From CAVTJL01 sp963828215 (GTDB taxonomy: Bacteria; Pseudomonadota; Alphaproteobacteria; Geminicoccales; Geminicoccaceae), in contig CAWHFO010000003.1 of NCBI GenBank assembly GCA_963828215.1, positions 59,119 to 123,118 of the forward strand: a stretch of 64,000 nt of DNA. Reading direction: 5' to 3'. Numbering within the stretch: the first letter of the stretch is position 1; each line of letters begins with the position of its first letter. The notes beneath the pieces are model-generated. The model saw only the letters and a list, made by a program, of their open reading frames with translations. It was not told the DNA's origin and made no database searches. This document shows positions 1 through 8,310 of the stretch, one piece after another. The position numbers and the translations under genes were made by a program.

Positions 1-896
1 GCTCGATCGGCCGCCAGCCGCTTGCCAACGCTTTTCCCGAAGGCGGTGGCGAGCTCGATCAGGCCACTCGGCGGCGGGCCCGGCGGAGCTGCGGCAGATC
101 CATTGGCTATCCTCGTCTCGACCGTGAGGTATTGGTCGCCATAGACCTTGGCCACCTTGCCGGCCATGAAGCCCGTTTCCGCCAGCAGCCGCTCCAGCGC
201 GTGTGGCGAGAAGTAGAGGGCGTGCTCGTAGTAGACGTCCCAGAAGGCCCGCTCGACCAGGATCCGCTCGAGGTCCGGCACATCGAGGAACAGGACCGTC
301 CTCGGGCTTGCCCCGAGATTGCGTCGGATCAGCCCGAGGAGGGCGCGGGGCCGGGCGATATGCTCGAGGGTGTGGCGGCAGCAGACGAGGTCCGGGCGAA
401 GCGCGGCCTCGCCCGGACCATAGAGGGTAGGGTGGATCTCCAGGCCGGGTATCGACCGATGCTCGGGATCGGGCCGGTAGGCCGGATCGAAGCCGATCGC
501 CCGACCGACGCCTGCCTTCTTGAGCGCCACCAGGAACTCACCCTTGCCGCAGCCGATCTCGACGACGGTCTTACCGGTGAGGTCATGGCGGTCGACCAGT
601 GCGCTCGCGAGCTCGTCGACGAATGCGCGGAAGCGTGGCGAGTAGCCCTGGGCGTCCTCGTAGTTGGGATCGTAGAGCACGCATCGCTCGTCGAAGGCGC
701 GATTGAAGACGAGGCCGCAGTCGAGGCAGAGCACAAGATCCAGCCGGCCCTTGGGCACCGCCAGAGCCGAGTCGCGGTCGGGGCGCAGAAGCGCGCTCTG
801 CACGGGAAGATCGTCCACCGCGAAGATCGGCAGCTGATCGGTCGAAGCGCACACAGGACAGGGAACGGGAGGCTCGATCGAGCGCTGCTCGGTCAT
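1..896 (-). CDS. SAM-dependent methyltransferase with N-terminal zinc-binding motif (3' end outside window, one frame break)
   Basis: Reading starts at ATG 896 (MTEQRSIEPPVPCPVC). The N-terminus has paired cysteines (CPVC near residue 13, then CLDCGLVFN) as in the zinc-binding domain of sugar C-methyltransferase-like proteins. The SAM-binding motif I follows (VVEIGCGKGEFL), then CRHTLEHI and FLDVPDLERIL. The reading frame changes near 450-460: upstream sequence ends in DPEHR and the continuation IPGLEIHPTLYG lies in another frame, which looks like a one-base indel. Reading runs off the left edge (…FGKSVGKRLAADR), so the C-terminal domain is not visible. The substrate is unknown; the family methylates sugars or small molecules in the cytoplasm. 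It is convergent with nothing visible and sits 120 bases from the CoA-transferase stop. Confidence 0.75.
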   Translation of the reverse strand, partial: MTEQRSIEPPVPCPVCASTDQLPIFAVDDLPVQSALLRPDRDSALAVPKGRLDLVLCLDCGLVFNRAFDERCVLYDPNYEDAQGYSPRFRAFVDELASALVDRHDLTGKTVVEIGCGKGEFLVALKKAGVGRAIGFDPAYRPDPEHRSIPGLEIHPTLYGPGEAALRPDLVCCRHTLEHIARPRALLGLIRRNLGASPRTVLFLDVPDLERILVERAFWDVYYEHALYFSPHALERLLAETGFMAGKVAKVYGDQYLTVETRIANGSAAAPPGPPPSGLIELATAFGKSVGKRLAADR

Positions 897-1015
897 CGAC
901 GGTCCGGCGCTGGCGGTTGGGGGCAGTGTCCTCAAAAGCCACTGCAGACTACGCAACGTCCGGGACCCCTGTCCATGGACGCTTGTTCACACTCGTAATC
1001 GAGTGTGCCTCCGCA

Positions 1016-2149
1016 TCAGCGCCCAGCCGCGAACTCCTCGCGGATCGCCGCGTCGTGCTGCCCGAGCGCCGGAACCCGGGTACGCTCGACGGGCTCGCCC
1101 ACGACCAGCGCGCCCGGGGCCAGCACCGAGACCTGCTTTCCCCCTGCCGTCATCACCGGCCAGACGCGGTTCTGGGGATGGTGCAGCAGATCCTCGAGGG
1201 TCGAGAGTCGGCCATAGGCGATGGCCGCGCGCTCGAGCAGGGCGCAGACGCCCTCGCGGTCGAGCCTGCCCAGGGCCGCACGTAGCGCCTCGTCAAGCGC
1301 CGCTCGGTTGGCGACCCGATCTGGATTGGTCGCAAAGCGCGGATCGGACGCAAGCTCGGGGCGCTCTAGCACCTCGGCGCAGAGCCGCCGCCATTCCCGC
1401 TCGTTCTGGATCGCCAGCAGCACAGAGGCACCGTCGCCGCAGGGATAGGCGCCGTAAGGCGCTATCGTCGGGTGATGGAGCCCGAGGCGCGGCGGCTCGT
1501 GATGCCCATAGGCCCAGGTGAGATAGGGCACGTTCATCCAGTCGCCGATGGCGTGGAAGAGGGAAACCTCGATGGCGCGGCCCTGGCCGGTGCGCTCGCG
1601 GGCGAAGAGGGCGCGGAAGAGGGCGGAGGTCGCGGTCATGCCCGCGGCGATGTCGCAGACCGAGACGCCGACGCGGGTCGGCTCGTCGCCGATGCCGTTG
1701 ACCGAGGCGAGTCCGCTCTCGGCCTGGACCAGGAGATCGTAGGCCTTGAGGTCGCGAAATGGCCCGGTGCTGCCGTAGCCGCTGATGTCGCACGTGACGA
1801 GCCGGGGAAAGCGCCGGCGGAGGGCGGCGGCGCCTATGCCCAGGCGCTGGGTGGCGCCAGGGGCGAGGTTCTGGATGAAGACGTCGGCCCGGGCCAGCAT
1901 GCGCTGGAGCAGCGCCATGCCGGCCGCGTCCTTGAGATCGAGCCTGACCAACTCCTTGCCGCGGTTCAGCCAGACGAAGTTGGCGCTCTCGCCCTCGCAA
2001 TAGCGGTCGTAGCCCCGCGCGAAGTCGCCCTCCGGCCGCTCGACCTTGATGACCCGGGCGCCCGCGTCGGCGAGGTTGCGCGAGGCGAGGGGGGCTGCCA
2101 CCGCCTGCTCGAGGCTGACGACGAGGATGCCGTCCAGATCGCCCGCCAT
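1016..2149 (-). CDS. CaiB/BaiF family (class III) CoA-transferase
   Basis: The 377-residue product starts MAGDLDGILVVSLEQAVAAP, the standard N-terminus of family III CoA-transferases, which move CoA between carboxylic acids through an aspartyl-CoA anhydride. Family hallmarks are DAGARVIKVERPEGD, NRGKELVRLDLKD, DISGYGSTGP and YDLLVQAESGL; in CaiB/FRC the catalytic Asp lies in the last of these segments. The length is normal and the frame is intact. The start was chosen because the downstream frame begins exactly at the family N-terminus, although the frame stays open far upstream, antisense to the Rieske gene. It is divergent from the Rieske oxygenase with 240 bases between starts, so the two may share a regulatory region. 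The acyl substrate cannot be read from sequence; a role in the same catabolic route as the Rieske/SDR/fumarase genes is inference. Confidence 0.88.
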   Translation of the reverse strand: MAGDLDGILVVSLEQAVAAPLASRNLADAGARVIKVERPEGDFARGYDRYCEGESANFVWLNRGKELVRLDLKDAAGMALLQRMLARADVFIQNLAPGATQRLGIGAAALRRRFPRLVTCDISGYGSTGPFRDLKAYDLLVQAESGLASVNGIGDEPTRVGVSVCDIAAGMTATSALFRALFARERTGQGRAIEVSLFHAIGDWMNVPYLTWAYGHHEPPRLGLHHPTIAPYGAYPCGDGASVLLAIQNEREWRRLCAEVLERPELASDPRFATNPDRVANRAALDEALRAALGRLDREGVCALLERAAIAYGRLSTLEDLLHHPQNRVWPVMTAGGKQVSVLAPGALVVGEPVERTRVPALGQHDAAIREEFAAGR

Positions 2150-2389
2150 GCGCCTCGTGCCGTCTCCCTTGCCGTCGGAAACCTCTGTTCGCGATGGCCG
2201 CCGATCATCGGCGACAGGCGGCGATGGCGCAACCGCCGGGGTGCGATCGACGGTGCCGGTCGCGGCCGCGCAAGCGGGTGTCCCGGCGCCGCAGGAGGCG
2301 GTCGGGCGCCATGATAGGCGAGACTCCAGCGTGTGTGGAGGCGGTGCCGCGGCGCCGTCGCCCGGGTCTCGGGTTCGGGGTGCTTCGCC

Positions 2390-3634
2390 ATGAGGACGCG
2401 TGATCGGATGCTCGCCTTGCTGGAAGCCAGGCGGCCCGGCTGGGGCCTGCCCGGCCCCTTCTACACCGATCCCGAGCTGCACCGCCTGGACATGCAGGAG
2501 ATCTTCGGCCGGAGCTGGGTCTTCGTCGGCCTGAGCTGCGAGGTCCCCGAGCCCGGCAGCTGGATCAGGGTCGACATCGGCCAGGACTCGCTCGTGCTCG
2601 TCCGCGGCCGGGACCGGGCCATCCGCGCCCTCCACAACAGCTGCCGGCATCGCGGTGCCCGCGTCTGCCCGGGAGACAGCGGCCGGTCGGCTCGGCTCGT
2701 CTGCCCCTATCATCAGTGGAGCTACGACCTCGAGGGGCGGCTTCTGAAGGCGCGCCACATGGGCGAGGGCTTTGCGGTCGACGGCTTCCGCCTGAAGCCC
2801 GTCCATCTCGAGAATGTCGGCGGCTGGCTGTTCGTCTCGCTGGCCGAGGAGCCACCCTCGATCGAGGCGTTCCGCCAGGATGTCCTCCCATTCCTGCTCC
2901 CGGTCGAGATCGACAACTGCAAAATCGCCTTCGAGAGCAGCATCGTGGAGGACGGCAACTGGAAGCTCGTGATGGAGAACAACCGCGAATGCTATCATTG
3001 CGCGGCCGGCCATCCCGAGCTCGGTCGGACGCTCTCCGAGTATGACGCCGTGGACGACCCGCGCGCCGATCCCGCCTATTTCGCGCTCCTCGAGCAGAAG
3101 AGCCGGGACTGGGCGGCGCTGGGCCTGCCCTATGCCCCGACGCCCCACGACCTGCGCTACCGGGCCGTGCGCATGCCCTTCGTCGAGGGGGCGCTCGCCA
3201 TGACCATGGACGGTAGACCCGCCTGCCGGCGGCTGCTCGGCCGGCTGACGGACCCCGACCTCGGCTCCGTCCGGATGCTGAGCCTGCCCAACTCCTGGAA
3301 CCATCTGGGCGCCGACCATGTCGTGGCCTTCCGGGCGCTGCCGCTCGGCCCCGAGCGCACGCTCCTCACCACGAAGTGGCTGGTCCACAAGGAGGCGGTC
3401 GAAGGCGTCGACTACGATGTCGGGCGACTGAGCGAGGTCTGGCTCAAGACCAACGACCAGGATCGCAGGCTGGTCGAGCTGACCCAGAGCGGCGTCCGCT
3501 CGAGCGCCTACGAGCCCGGGCCCTACTCGCCGGTGATCGAGGTCGGCGTCAGGAACTTCGTCGACTGGTACACCGGCGAGATGATCGCCGGCCTGACCCG
3601 GGCGGCGCCCTCGCGGATGATCGCCGCCGAATAG
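2390..3634 (+). CDS. Rieske aromatic-ring-hydroxylating/N-demethylating oxygenase, GbcA-like
   Basis: The 414-residue oxygenase alpha subunit has a Rieske [2Fe-2S] motif C85-x-H87 … C105-x2-H108 (NSCRHRG, CPYHQW). The mononuclear-iron helix ENNRECYHCAAGHPEL carries H203 and H208 and bridging E200. The NNRECYHC wording is typical of glycine-betaine/stachydrine-type demethylases (GbcA, Stc2) rather than of benzene-type dioxygenases, so an N-methyl quaternary amine is my best guess for substrate. No reductase gene is in the window. ATG 2390 was chosen; ATG 2408, with GAGGA 11 bases upstream, is a reasonable alternative. It lies upstream of an SDR and a fumarase on the same strand, but a strong hairpin at 3652-3684 separates it from the SDR. 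Confidence 0.85.
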   Translation: MRTRDRMLALLEARRPGWGLPGPFYTDPELHRLDMQEIFGRSWVFVGLSCEVPEPGSWIRVDIGQDSLVLVRGRDRAIRALHNSCRHRGARVCPGDSGRSARLVCPYHQWSYDLEGRLLKARHMGEGFAVDGFRLKPVHLENVGGWLFVSLAEEPPSIEAFRQDVLPFLLPVEIDNCKIAFESSIVEDGNWKLVMENNRECYHCAAGHPELGRTLSEYDAVDDPRADPAYFALLEQKSRDWAALGLPYAPTPHDLRYRAVRMPFVEGALAMTMDGRPACRRLLGRLTDPDLGSVRMLSLPNSWNHLGADHVVAFRALPLGPERTLLTTKWLVHKEAVEGVDYDVGRLSEVWLKTNDQDRRLVELTQSGVRSSAYEPGPYSPVIEVGVRNFVDWYTGEMIAGLTRAAPSRMIAAE

Positions 3635-3651
3635 ACGGCCGCAGTTGACAC

Positions 3652-3684
3652 CCCGCCCGCCCGCGTCGAAGGAAGGCGGGCGGG
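3652..3684 (+). terminator. Strong GC hairpin between Rieske oxygenase and SDR genes
   Basis: A perfect 10-bp inverted repeat (CCCGCCCGCC at 3652-3661 and GGCGGGCGGG at 3675-3684) encloses a 13-base loop, 18 bases after the Rieske stop. There is no T-run, so it is either a Rho-independent-like terminator of a high-GC genome or an mRNA processing or stability hairpin. It would reduce read-through into the SDR. Confidence 0.4.
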
Positions 3685-3736
3685 ACGGGCGGTCCAGGCC
3701 TCTTCCGCGTCGACGGCGTCAGGGGAGGCACGAAGG

Positions 3737-4486
3737 ATGCGGCTCGAGGGCAAGGTGGCATTGATCACGGGTGCGGCGTCGGGCTTCGGCCGGGGCATCG
3801 CCCAGGCCTACGCGCGCGAGGGCGCCAGGGTGGCGCTCGTCGACATCGACGAGGCGGGCGCCCGGTCCGTGGCCGAGGCGATCGGCGGCTCGGCCCTGGG
3901 CCTGGGCTGCGACGTCGGCAAGGGCCCGCCCGTCCGGGCTGCGGTGGCGCGGACGCTCGAGGCCTTCGGCGATCTCCATATCGTCGTCAACAATGCCGGC
4001 GTCAGCCACAGGAACCGGCCGCTGCTCGAGGTCGACGAGGCCGAGCTGGACCGGGTCTTCACCGTCAACGTCAAGTCGATCTTCCACATGGCGCATGCGG
4101 CCGTGCCGCATCTCAGGAAGCGCGGCGGCGGTGTCATCATCAACGTCACCTCCACCGCCGGCATCCGCCCGCGGCCGGGCCTTACCTGGTACAACGGCTC
4201 CAAGGGCGCCGCCAACACGATCACCAAGTCGATGGCGGTCGAGCTGGCCCCGGACAGGATCCGCGTCTGCGCCATCGCCCCGGTGATGGGCGAGACGGGG
4301 CTGCTCTCGACGTTCATGGGGGTCGAGGATACGCCGGAGAACCGGGCGCGCTTCATCGCGACCATCCCCTGGGGCCGGATGAGCCGGCCCGAGGACATCG
4401 CCAACGCGGCGGTCTTCCTCGCGTCCGACGAGGCAGAGATGGTCACGGGCGCCGTCCTCGAGGTCGATGGCGGGCGCTGCGTCTGA
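3737..4486 (+). CDS. SDR-family NAD(P)-dependent oxidoreductase
   Basis: This is a classical short-chain dehydrogenase of 249 residues. The cofactor motif TGAASGFG is at 12-19, and D37 (VDIDEA) ends beta-2, which suggests NAD(H). NNAG is at 85-88, Ser139 precedes the catalytic Y152-x3-K156 (YNGSK), and the C-terminus VTGAVLEVDGGRCV is canonical for FabG-like SDRs. A good Shine-Dalgarno (AGGGGAGG at 3720-3727) precedes ATG 3737. The substrate is unknown. It lies 36 bases before the fumarase and is probably cotranscribed with it. It may oxidise an alcohol formed downstream of the Rieske step, which is inference from position only. Confidence 0.88.
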   Translation: MRLEGKVALITGAASGFGRGIAQAYAREGARVALVDIDEAGARSVAEAIGGSALGLGCDVGKGPPVRAAVARTLEAFGDLHIVVNNAGVSHRNRPLLEVDEAELDRVFTVNVKSIFHMAHAAVPHLRKRGGGVIINVTSTAGIRPRPGLTWYNGSKGAANTITKSMAVELAPDRIRVCAIAPVMGETGLLSTFMGVEDTPENRARFIATIPWGRMSRPEDIANAAVFLASDEAEMVTGAVLEVDGGRCV

Positions 4487-4522
4487 GCGGCTGGAGGCGA
4501 CCGGCCCTTCGAGGAGACGGGC

Positions 4523-6139
4523 ATGAGCGAGGTGACCGAGGGCTATCGGCCGATCTTCCAGCGCGGCCCCGATCCGACCGACTACCGCCGCCTCGACCAG
4601 GCGCCGCCCGAAGCTCTCGACCTCGGCGGGCGTCGGTTCGTCTCGGTGCGCCCCGGGACCCTGACCGCGCTGGCCGAGACCGCCTTCAACGACATCGCGC
4701 ACTTCTTCCGCACCTCCCATCTGGCCCAGCTCCGCGCCATCCTGGACGATCGCCAGGCCTCGGCGAACGACCGCTTCGTCGCCCTGGAGCTTCTGAAGAA
4801 CGCGGTGATCGCCTCGGGCGGCGCGTTCCCGTCCTGCCAGGATACGGGGACCGCCATCGTCGTCGGCAAGAAGGGCCAGCAGGTGCTGGTCGAGGGCGAC
4901 CAGGAGGCGGCCCTCTCGGCCGGGATCGAGCGGACCTGGGCCCGCCGCAACCTCCGCTTCAGCCACCTGGCCCCCCTTACGATGTACGAGGAGCGCAACA
5001 CGGGAACCAACCTGCCCGCGCAGATCGACATCGAGGCCGTCTCGGGCGACGCCTTCGACTTTCTGTTCGTCGCCAAGGGCGGCGGCTCCGCCAACAAGAC
5101 CTTCCTGTTCCAGGAGACCCGCCGGCTCCTCGATCCGGAGCGGCTTCTGGCCTTCCTCGAAGAAAAGCTGCGCGGCCTCGGCACGGCCGCCTGCCCGCCC
5201 TATCATCTGGCGGTCGTCGTCGGCGGGCTCTCGGCCGAGCAATGCCTGAAGACCCTGAAGCTGGCGAGCTGCCGCTACCTCGACGAGCTGCCGACCAGCG
5301 GTGACAGCCTGGGCCGCGCCTTCCGCGACATCGAGCTCGAGGCCCGCGTCCTCGATCTCGCCCGAGAGCTCGGCATCGGTGCCCAGTTCGGCGGCCGGCA
5401 TTTCGCCCACGACGTCCGCGTCGTCCGCCTGCCTCGGCACAATGGCTCGCTGCCGGTCGGGCTCGGCGTCTCCTGCTCGGCCGACCGCCAGATAAAGGGC
5501 CGGATCACGGACGAAGGCGTGTTCCTCGAGCGGCTCGACACCGATCCCGCGCGCTTCCTGCCCGAGACCGGGGTCGACCTCGGCCATGCCGTCCGACTGG
5601 ATCTCGGCCGGCCGATGGCCGAGATCCGGGCCGAGTTGACGCGGCATCCGGTGGCGACGCCGCTTCTGTTGAGCGGCCCCATGATCGTCGCCCGCGATCT
5701 CGTCCATGCCGAGCTGGGCCGACGCCTCGCCGCGGGCGAGCCGCTGCCCGCCTACATGAAGGACCACCCCATCTACTATGCGGGACCGGCCAAGACCCCG
5801 GAAGGCTGGGCCTCGGGCTCCTTCGGGCCCACCACGGCTGCCCGGATGGACCCCTACATTCCCGACTTCCAGGCGGCCGGGGGCGCCCTCGTCACCGTCG
5901 CCAAGGGCAACCGGGCGCCCGCCGTCACGGCGAGCTGCAAGCGGAGCGGCGGGTTCTATCTCGCCACCATCGGCGGTGCCGCAGCCCGCGTCGGACGGGA
6001 CATGATCCGCTCCGTCGAGACGGTCGACTTTTCCGAGTACGGCATGGAAGCCGTCTGGCGGATCGTCGTCGAGGACCTGCCGGCCTTCATCGTCATCGAC
6101 GACAAGGGCAACGACTTCTATGCGCGCAAGCGCCCCTAA
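4523..6139 (+). CDS. fumA: Fumarate hydratase, class I (iron-sulfur, FumA/B type)
   Basis: The 538-residue, full-length class I fumarase interconverts fumarate and malate in the TCA cycle. Diagnostic stretches are PSCQDTGTAIVVGKKGQ, with the first [4Fe-4S] cysteine, FVAKGGGSANKTFLFQ, and the C-terminal beta-domain PTTAARMDPYIPDFQAAGG with SCKRSGGFYLATIGG. Class I enzymes can also act on mesaconate or tartrate, so a role in the neighbouring catabolic genes is possible. The frame is intact and the start follows GAGGAGACGGGC. After the stop comes about 60 bases of AT-rich sequence unlike the surroundings. Confidence 0.93.
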   Translation: MSEVTEGYRPIFQRGPDPTDYRRLDQAPPEALDLGGRRFVSVRPGTLTALAETAFNDIAHFFRTSHLAQLRAILDDRQASANDRFVALELLKNAVIASGGAFPSCQDTGTAIVVGKKGQQVLVEGDQEAALSAGIERTWARRNLRFSHLAPLTMYEERNTGTNLPAQIDIEAVSGDAFDFLFVAKGGGSANKTFLFQETRRLLDPERLLAFLEEKLRGLGTAACPPYHLAVVVGGLSAEQCLKTLKLASCRYLDELPTSGDSLGRAFRDIELEARVLDLARELGIGAQFGGRHFAHDVRVVRLPRHNGSLPVGLGVSCSADRQIKGRITDEGVFLERLDTDPARFLPETGVDLGHAVRLDLGRPMAEIRAELTRHPVATPLLLSGPMIVARDLVHAELGRRLAAGEPLPAYMKDHPIYYAGPAKTPEGWASGSFGPTTAARMDPYIPDFQAAGGALVTVAKGNRAPAVTASCKRSGGFYLATIGGAAARVGRDMIRSVETVDFSEYGMEAVWRIVVEDLPAFIVIDDKGNDFYARKRP

Positions 6140-6288
6140 GTCCCCCGGCGGGCCTTTCGTCCCGGAGTCCGCTCCCATATAACAGTAGATAGATGATAAT
6201 TGGAGAAAATATTGATTCCTGGATGTAGAATTGCCATAGTCGGATCGACCGATCGTCCCTTGTCGGGGCGCCCGGGACGGAGCCGGCA

Positions 6289-7717
6289 ATGCGCTATTTT
6301 CCGATCTTCCTCGACCTCGAGGGCCAGAGCCGTCCTCGTGGTCGGGGGCGGCGAGGCGGCCCTGCAGAAGCTGCGCCTGCTATGCCGGACGCCCGCCGAC
6401 ATCCATGTCGTCGCGGCCGCGCCATGCCCCGAGATCGAGGCCCTGGCCGGGACACGTGCCCTCCGTCTCAGCCGCCGCAGCTTCGAGACACGCGACATCG
6501 TCGGGTGCCGTCTCGCGGTCGCCGCCACCCTGGATGCGGGCGAGCTGGCCCACATGGCCGCCGCCGCTCGGGCGGCGGGTGTTCCCCTCAACGCCGTCGA
6601 TTGTCCGGAGCTCTGCGACTTCGTGACCCCGGCCATCGTCGACCGCGATCCGCTGGTCGTCGCAATCGGCACGGAGGGCACGGCACCGGTCCTCGCCCGC
6701 CAGATCAAGGCTCGGATCGAGGCCCTCCTGCCGGCCAGGATCGGGGCGCTCGCTCGGTTCGCCCAGAGCTTCCGGTCCAGGGTCGCGACGGCGCTGCCCG
6801 GCGGTGGCGTGCGCCGGCGCTTCTGGGAACGCTTCTTCGCCGGCGAGACCGCGCGCCGCTTCCTGGCCGGCGACGTTCCGGGTGCCGAGGCGGCGATCGA
6901 GGGTGCGGTCGAGGAGGCGGCGGGCATGTCTGGCGCGCCGGGACGGGTCAGCCTCGTGGGTGCCGGCCCGGGCGACCCCGACCTTCTGACCTTCAAGGCG
7001 CTGCAGGCGCTGCAGAGGGCCGATGTGATCGTCGTGGACCGGCTCGTCGACCGCCGGATCCTCGAGGTGGCCCGCCGCGACGCCCGCCGCGTCGAGGTGG
7101 GCAAGACGCCGGGCGGCCCGTCCACCGAGCAGGCCGAGATCGACCGCATCCTGCTGCGCGAGGCTCGGGTCGGGCGCCACGTGGTGCGCCTCAAGGGCGG
7201 CGATCCGTTTGTGTTCGGCCGCGGCGGCGAGGAGCTGGCGGCGCTCAGGGACGCTGGCATCGAGGTCGACATCGTGCCCGGCATCACGGCGGCCCTGGGC
7301 TGTGCCGCCGCCATCGGCCTGCCGCTCACCGAGCGCGGGGTCAGGCGGTCGCTCGTCCTGATGACCGGCCAGGCCAGCGACGGGCCCGCCGACCACGATT
7401 GGCGGGCCTTGGCGCGGCCGGGACAGGTGCTGGCGATCTATATGGGCGTCGGCGCCGCCGGCCATATCGAGCGACGTCTGCTGGCGGCCGGCATCGACCC
7501 CGAGACGCCGGTGACCATCGTCGAGAACGGCACGCTGCCGACCCAGAAGGTGGCCGTCGGCCGGATCGCCGGTCTGGCCGGCCTCGTCATCGATCATGCC
7601 GTCAAGGGGCCGGCCATCATCTACGTCGGGGCTGCGCCCGAGCCGAGGCCCGAGGCGGAGCCGCGGCCGGACTCGCCGGTTTCCAAGGCGGGGAGCCTTC
7701 TGGAGAGAGCCGCATGA
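6289..7717 (+). CDS. cysG: Siroheme synthase CysG (uroporphyrinogen-III methyltransferase/precorrin-2 dehydrogenase-ferrochelatase), one frame break
   Basis: CysG makes siroheme from uroporphyrinogen III for assimilatory sulfite/nitrite reductase. The N-terminal dehydrogenase/ferrochelatase domain starts MRYFPIFLDLEG and continues RAVLVVGGGEAALQK (NAD-binding GGGEAA). The SUMT domain follows from VSLVGAGPGDPDLLTFKAL, with RLKGGDPFVFGRGGEE, PGITAALGCAAAIGLPLTERG and MGVGAAGHI. The break is exact: one extra C in GGGCCAGAG near 6332-6335 throws MRYFPIFLDLEG out of frame with the remainder, and dropping it restores the family sequence. It overlaps the following DUF2849 gene by ATGA. The single-base nature in a housekeeping gene argues for a sequencing error. 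Confidence 0.9.
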
Positions 7718-8001
7718 GCCTCGTCGTTTTGGCCGCCAACCATCAGATCGGTGGCGACGTCGTCTTCCTGACCGAGGACGGATGGTCGCCGGTGATCGAC
7801 AGGGCGCGCTGCGTGGAGGGCCCGGCCGAGCTGGCCGCGCTCGAGGCAGCCGCACGGCGGGCCGTCGCGCGCGACATCGTGGTCGATCCCCATCTGATCG
7901 AGGTCCGTCGCGAAGGCGGGCGCCTGGTCCCGCTGGCCGACCATGACCGGCGGCGTCTCGGCCGGTCGGCCGCGGCCGGGCTGCCGCCGGACCCGCGCTG
8001 A
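7714..8001 (+). CDS. DUF2849 domain protein
   Basis: This small cytoplasmic protein of 95 residues begins MSLVVLAANHQIGGDVVFLT and ends PLADHDRRRLGR. ATG 7714 overlaps the cysG stop (ATGA), so it is translationally coupled. In alphaproteobacteria DUF2849 genes sit between cysG and the sulfite reductase gene, hence a presumed accessory role in assimilatory sulfate reduction; the biochemical function is unknown. Here no cysI/cysH follows. Confidence 0.8.
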   Translation: MSLVVLAANHQIGGDVVFLTEDGWSPVIDRARCVEGPAELAALEAAARRAVARDIVVDPHLIEVRREGGRLVPLADHDRRRLGRSAAAGLPPDPR

Positions 8002-8310
8002 GGCGCTGGCGGCACGGCTAGGCCCGACCGGCACGTCACACCGGGTACGCCATCCGGTTGCGCAGGGCGCCTTTGCCTTGACTTCCGGAGACCGCAGGAG
8101 CACATGCCCTTTGCCGCTTCTGCGGTATCGAGGTCTCGGCCGCGTAACGGCCGCCCGCATAAGCGGGTCCGGTCCTGCCCAGTCCTCGCCAACCTCTTCG
8201 TCGACTCCCAGGCTACGCGGGGCGTCGTGCACAACCCCCCGCCGACGCGGACGTCCGGCCGATAAGGGCCAGGGCTACGTGCGGCCTGAATCGAAAGTCC
8301 TTTTCATATC
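8002..8310 (+). promoter_or_regulatory. Gene-free stretch: helicase leader with three consecutive hairpins (8114-8167)
   Basis: No coding frame is credible in these 309 bases. Three back-to-back stem-loops are visible: CCGC-TTCT-GCGG (8114-8125), CGGCCG-CGTAA-CGGCCG (8137-8153) and CCCGC-ATAA-GCGGG (8154-8167), the last two directly adjoining. TTGACT near 8079 could be a -35-like element but I see no convincing -10. They end about 145 bases before the helicase ATG. They could be a terminator for cysG-DUF2849, a structured 5' leader of the RNA helicase, or a small RNA. Confidence 0.4.

Noticed and set aside
132..998. Long plus-strand frame of 288 codons
   Set aside because: It is antisense to the methyltransferase, whose motifs (VVEIGCGKG, CLDCG) read well on the minus strand; the plus frame has no recognisable motif.
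3645..3650. TTGACA as a -35 promoter element before the SDR
   Set aside because: No -10-like hexamer at 16-18 bases; the sequence there is a GC hairpin.
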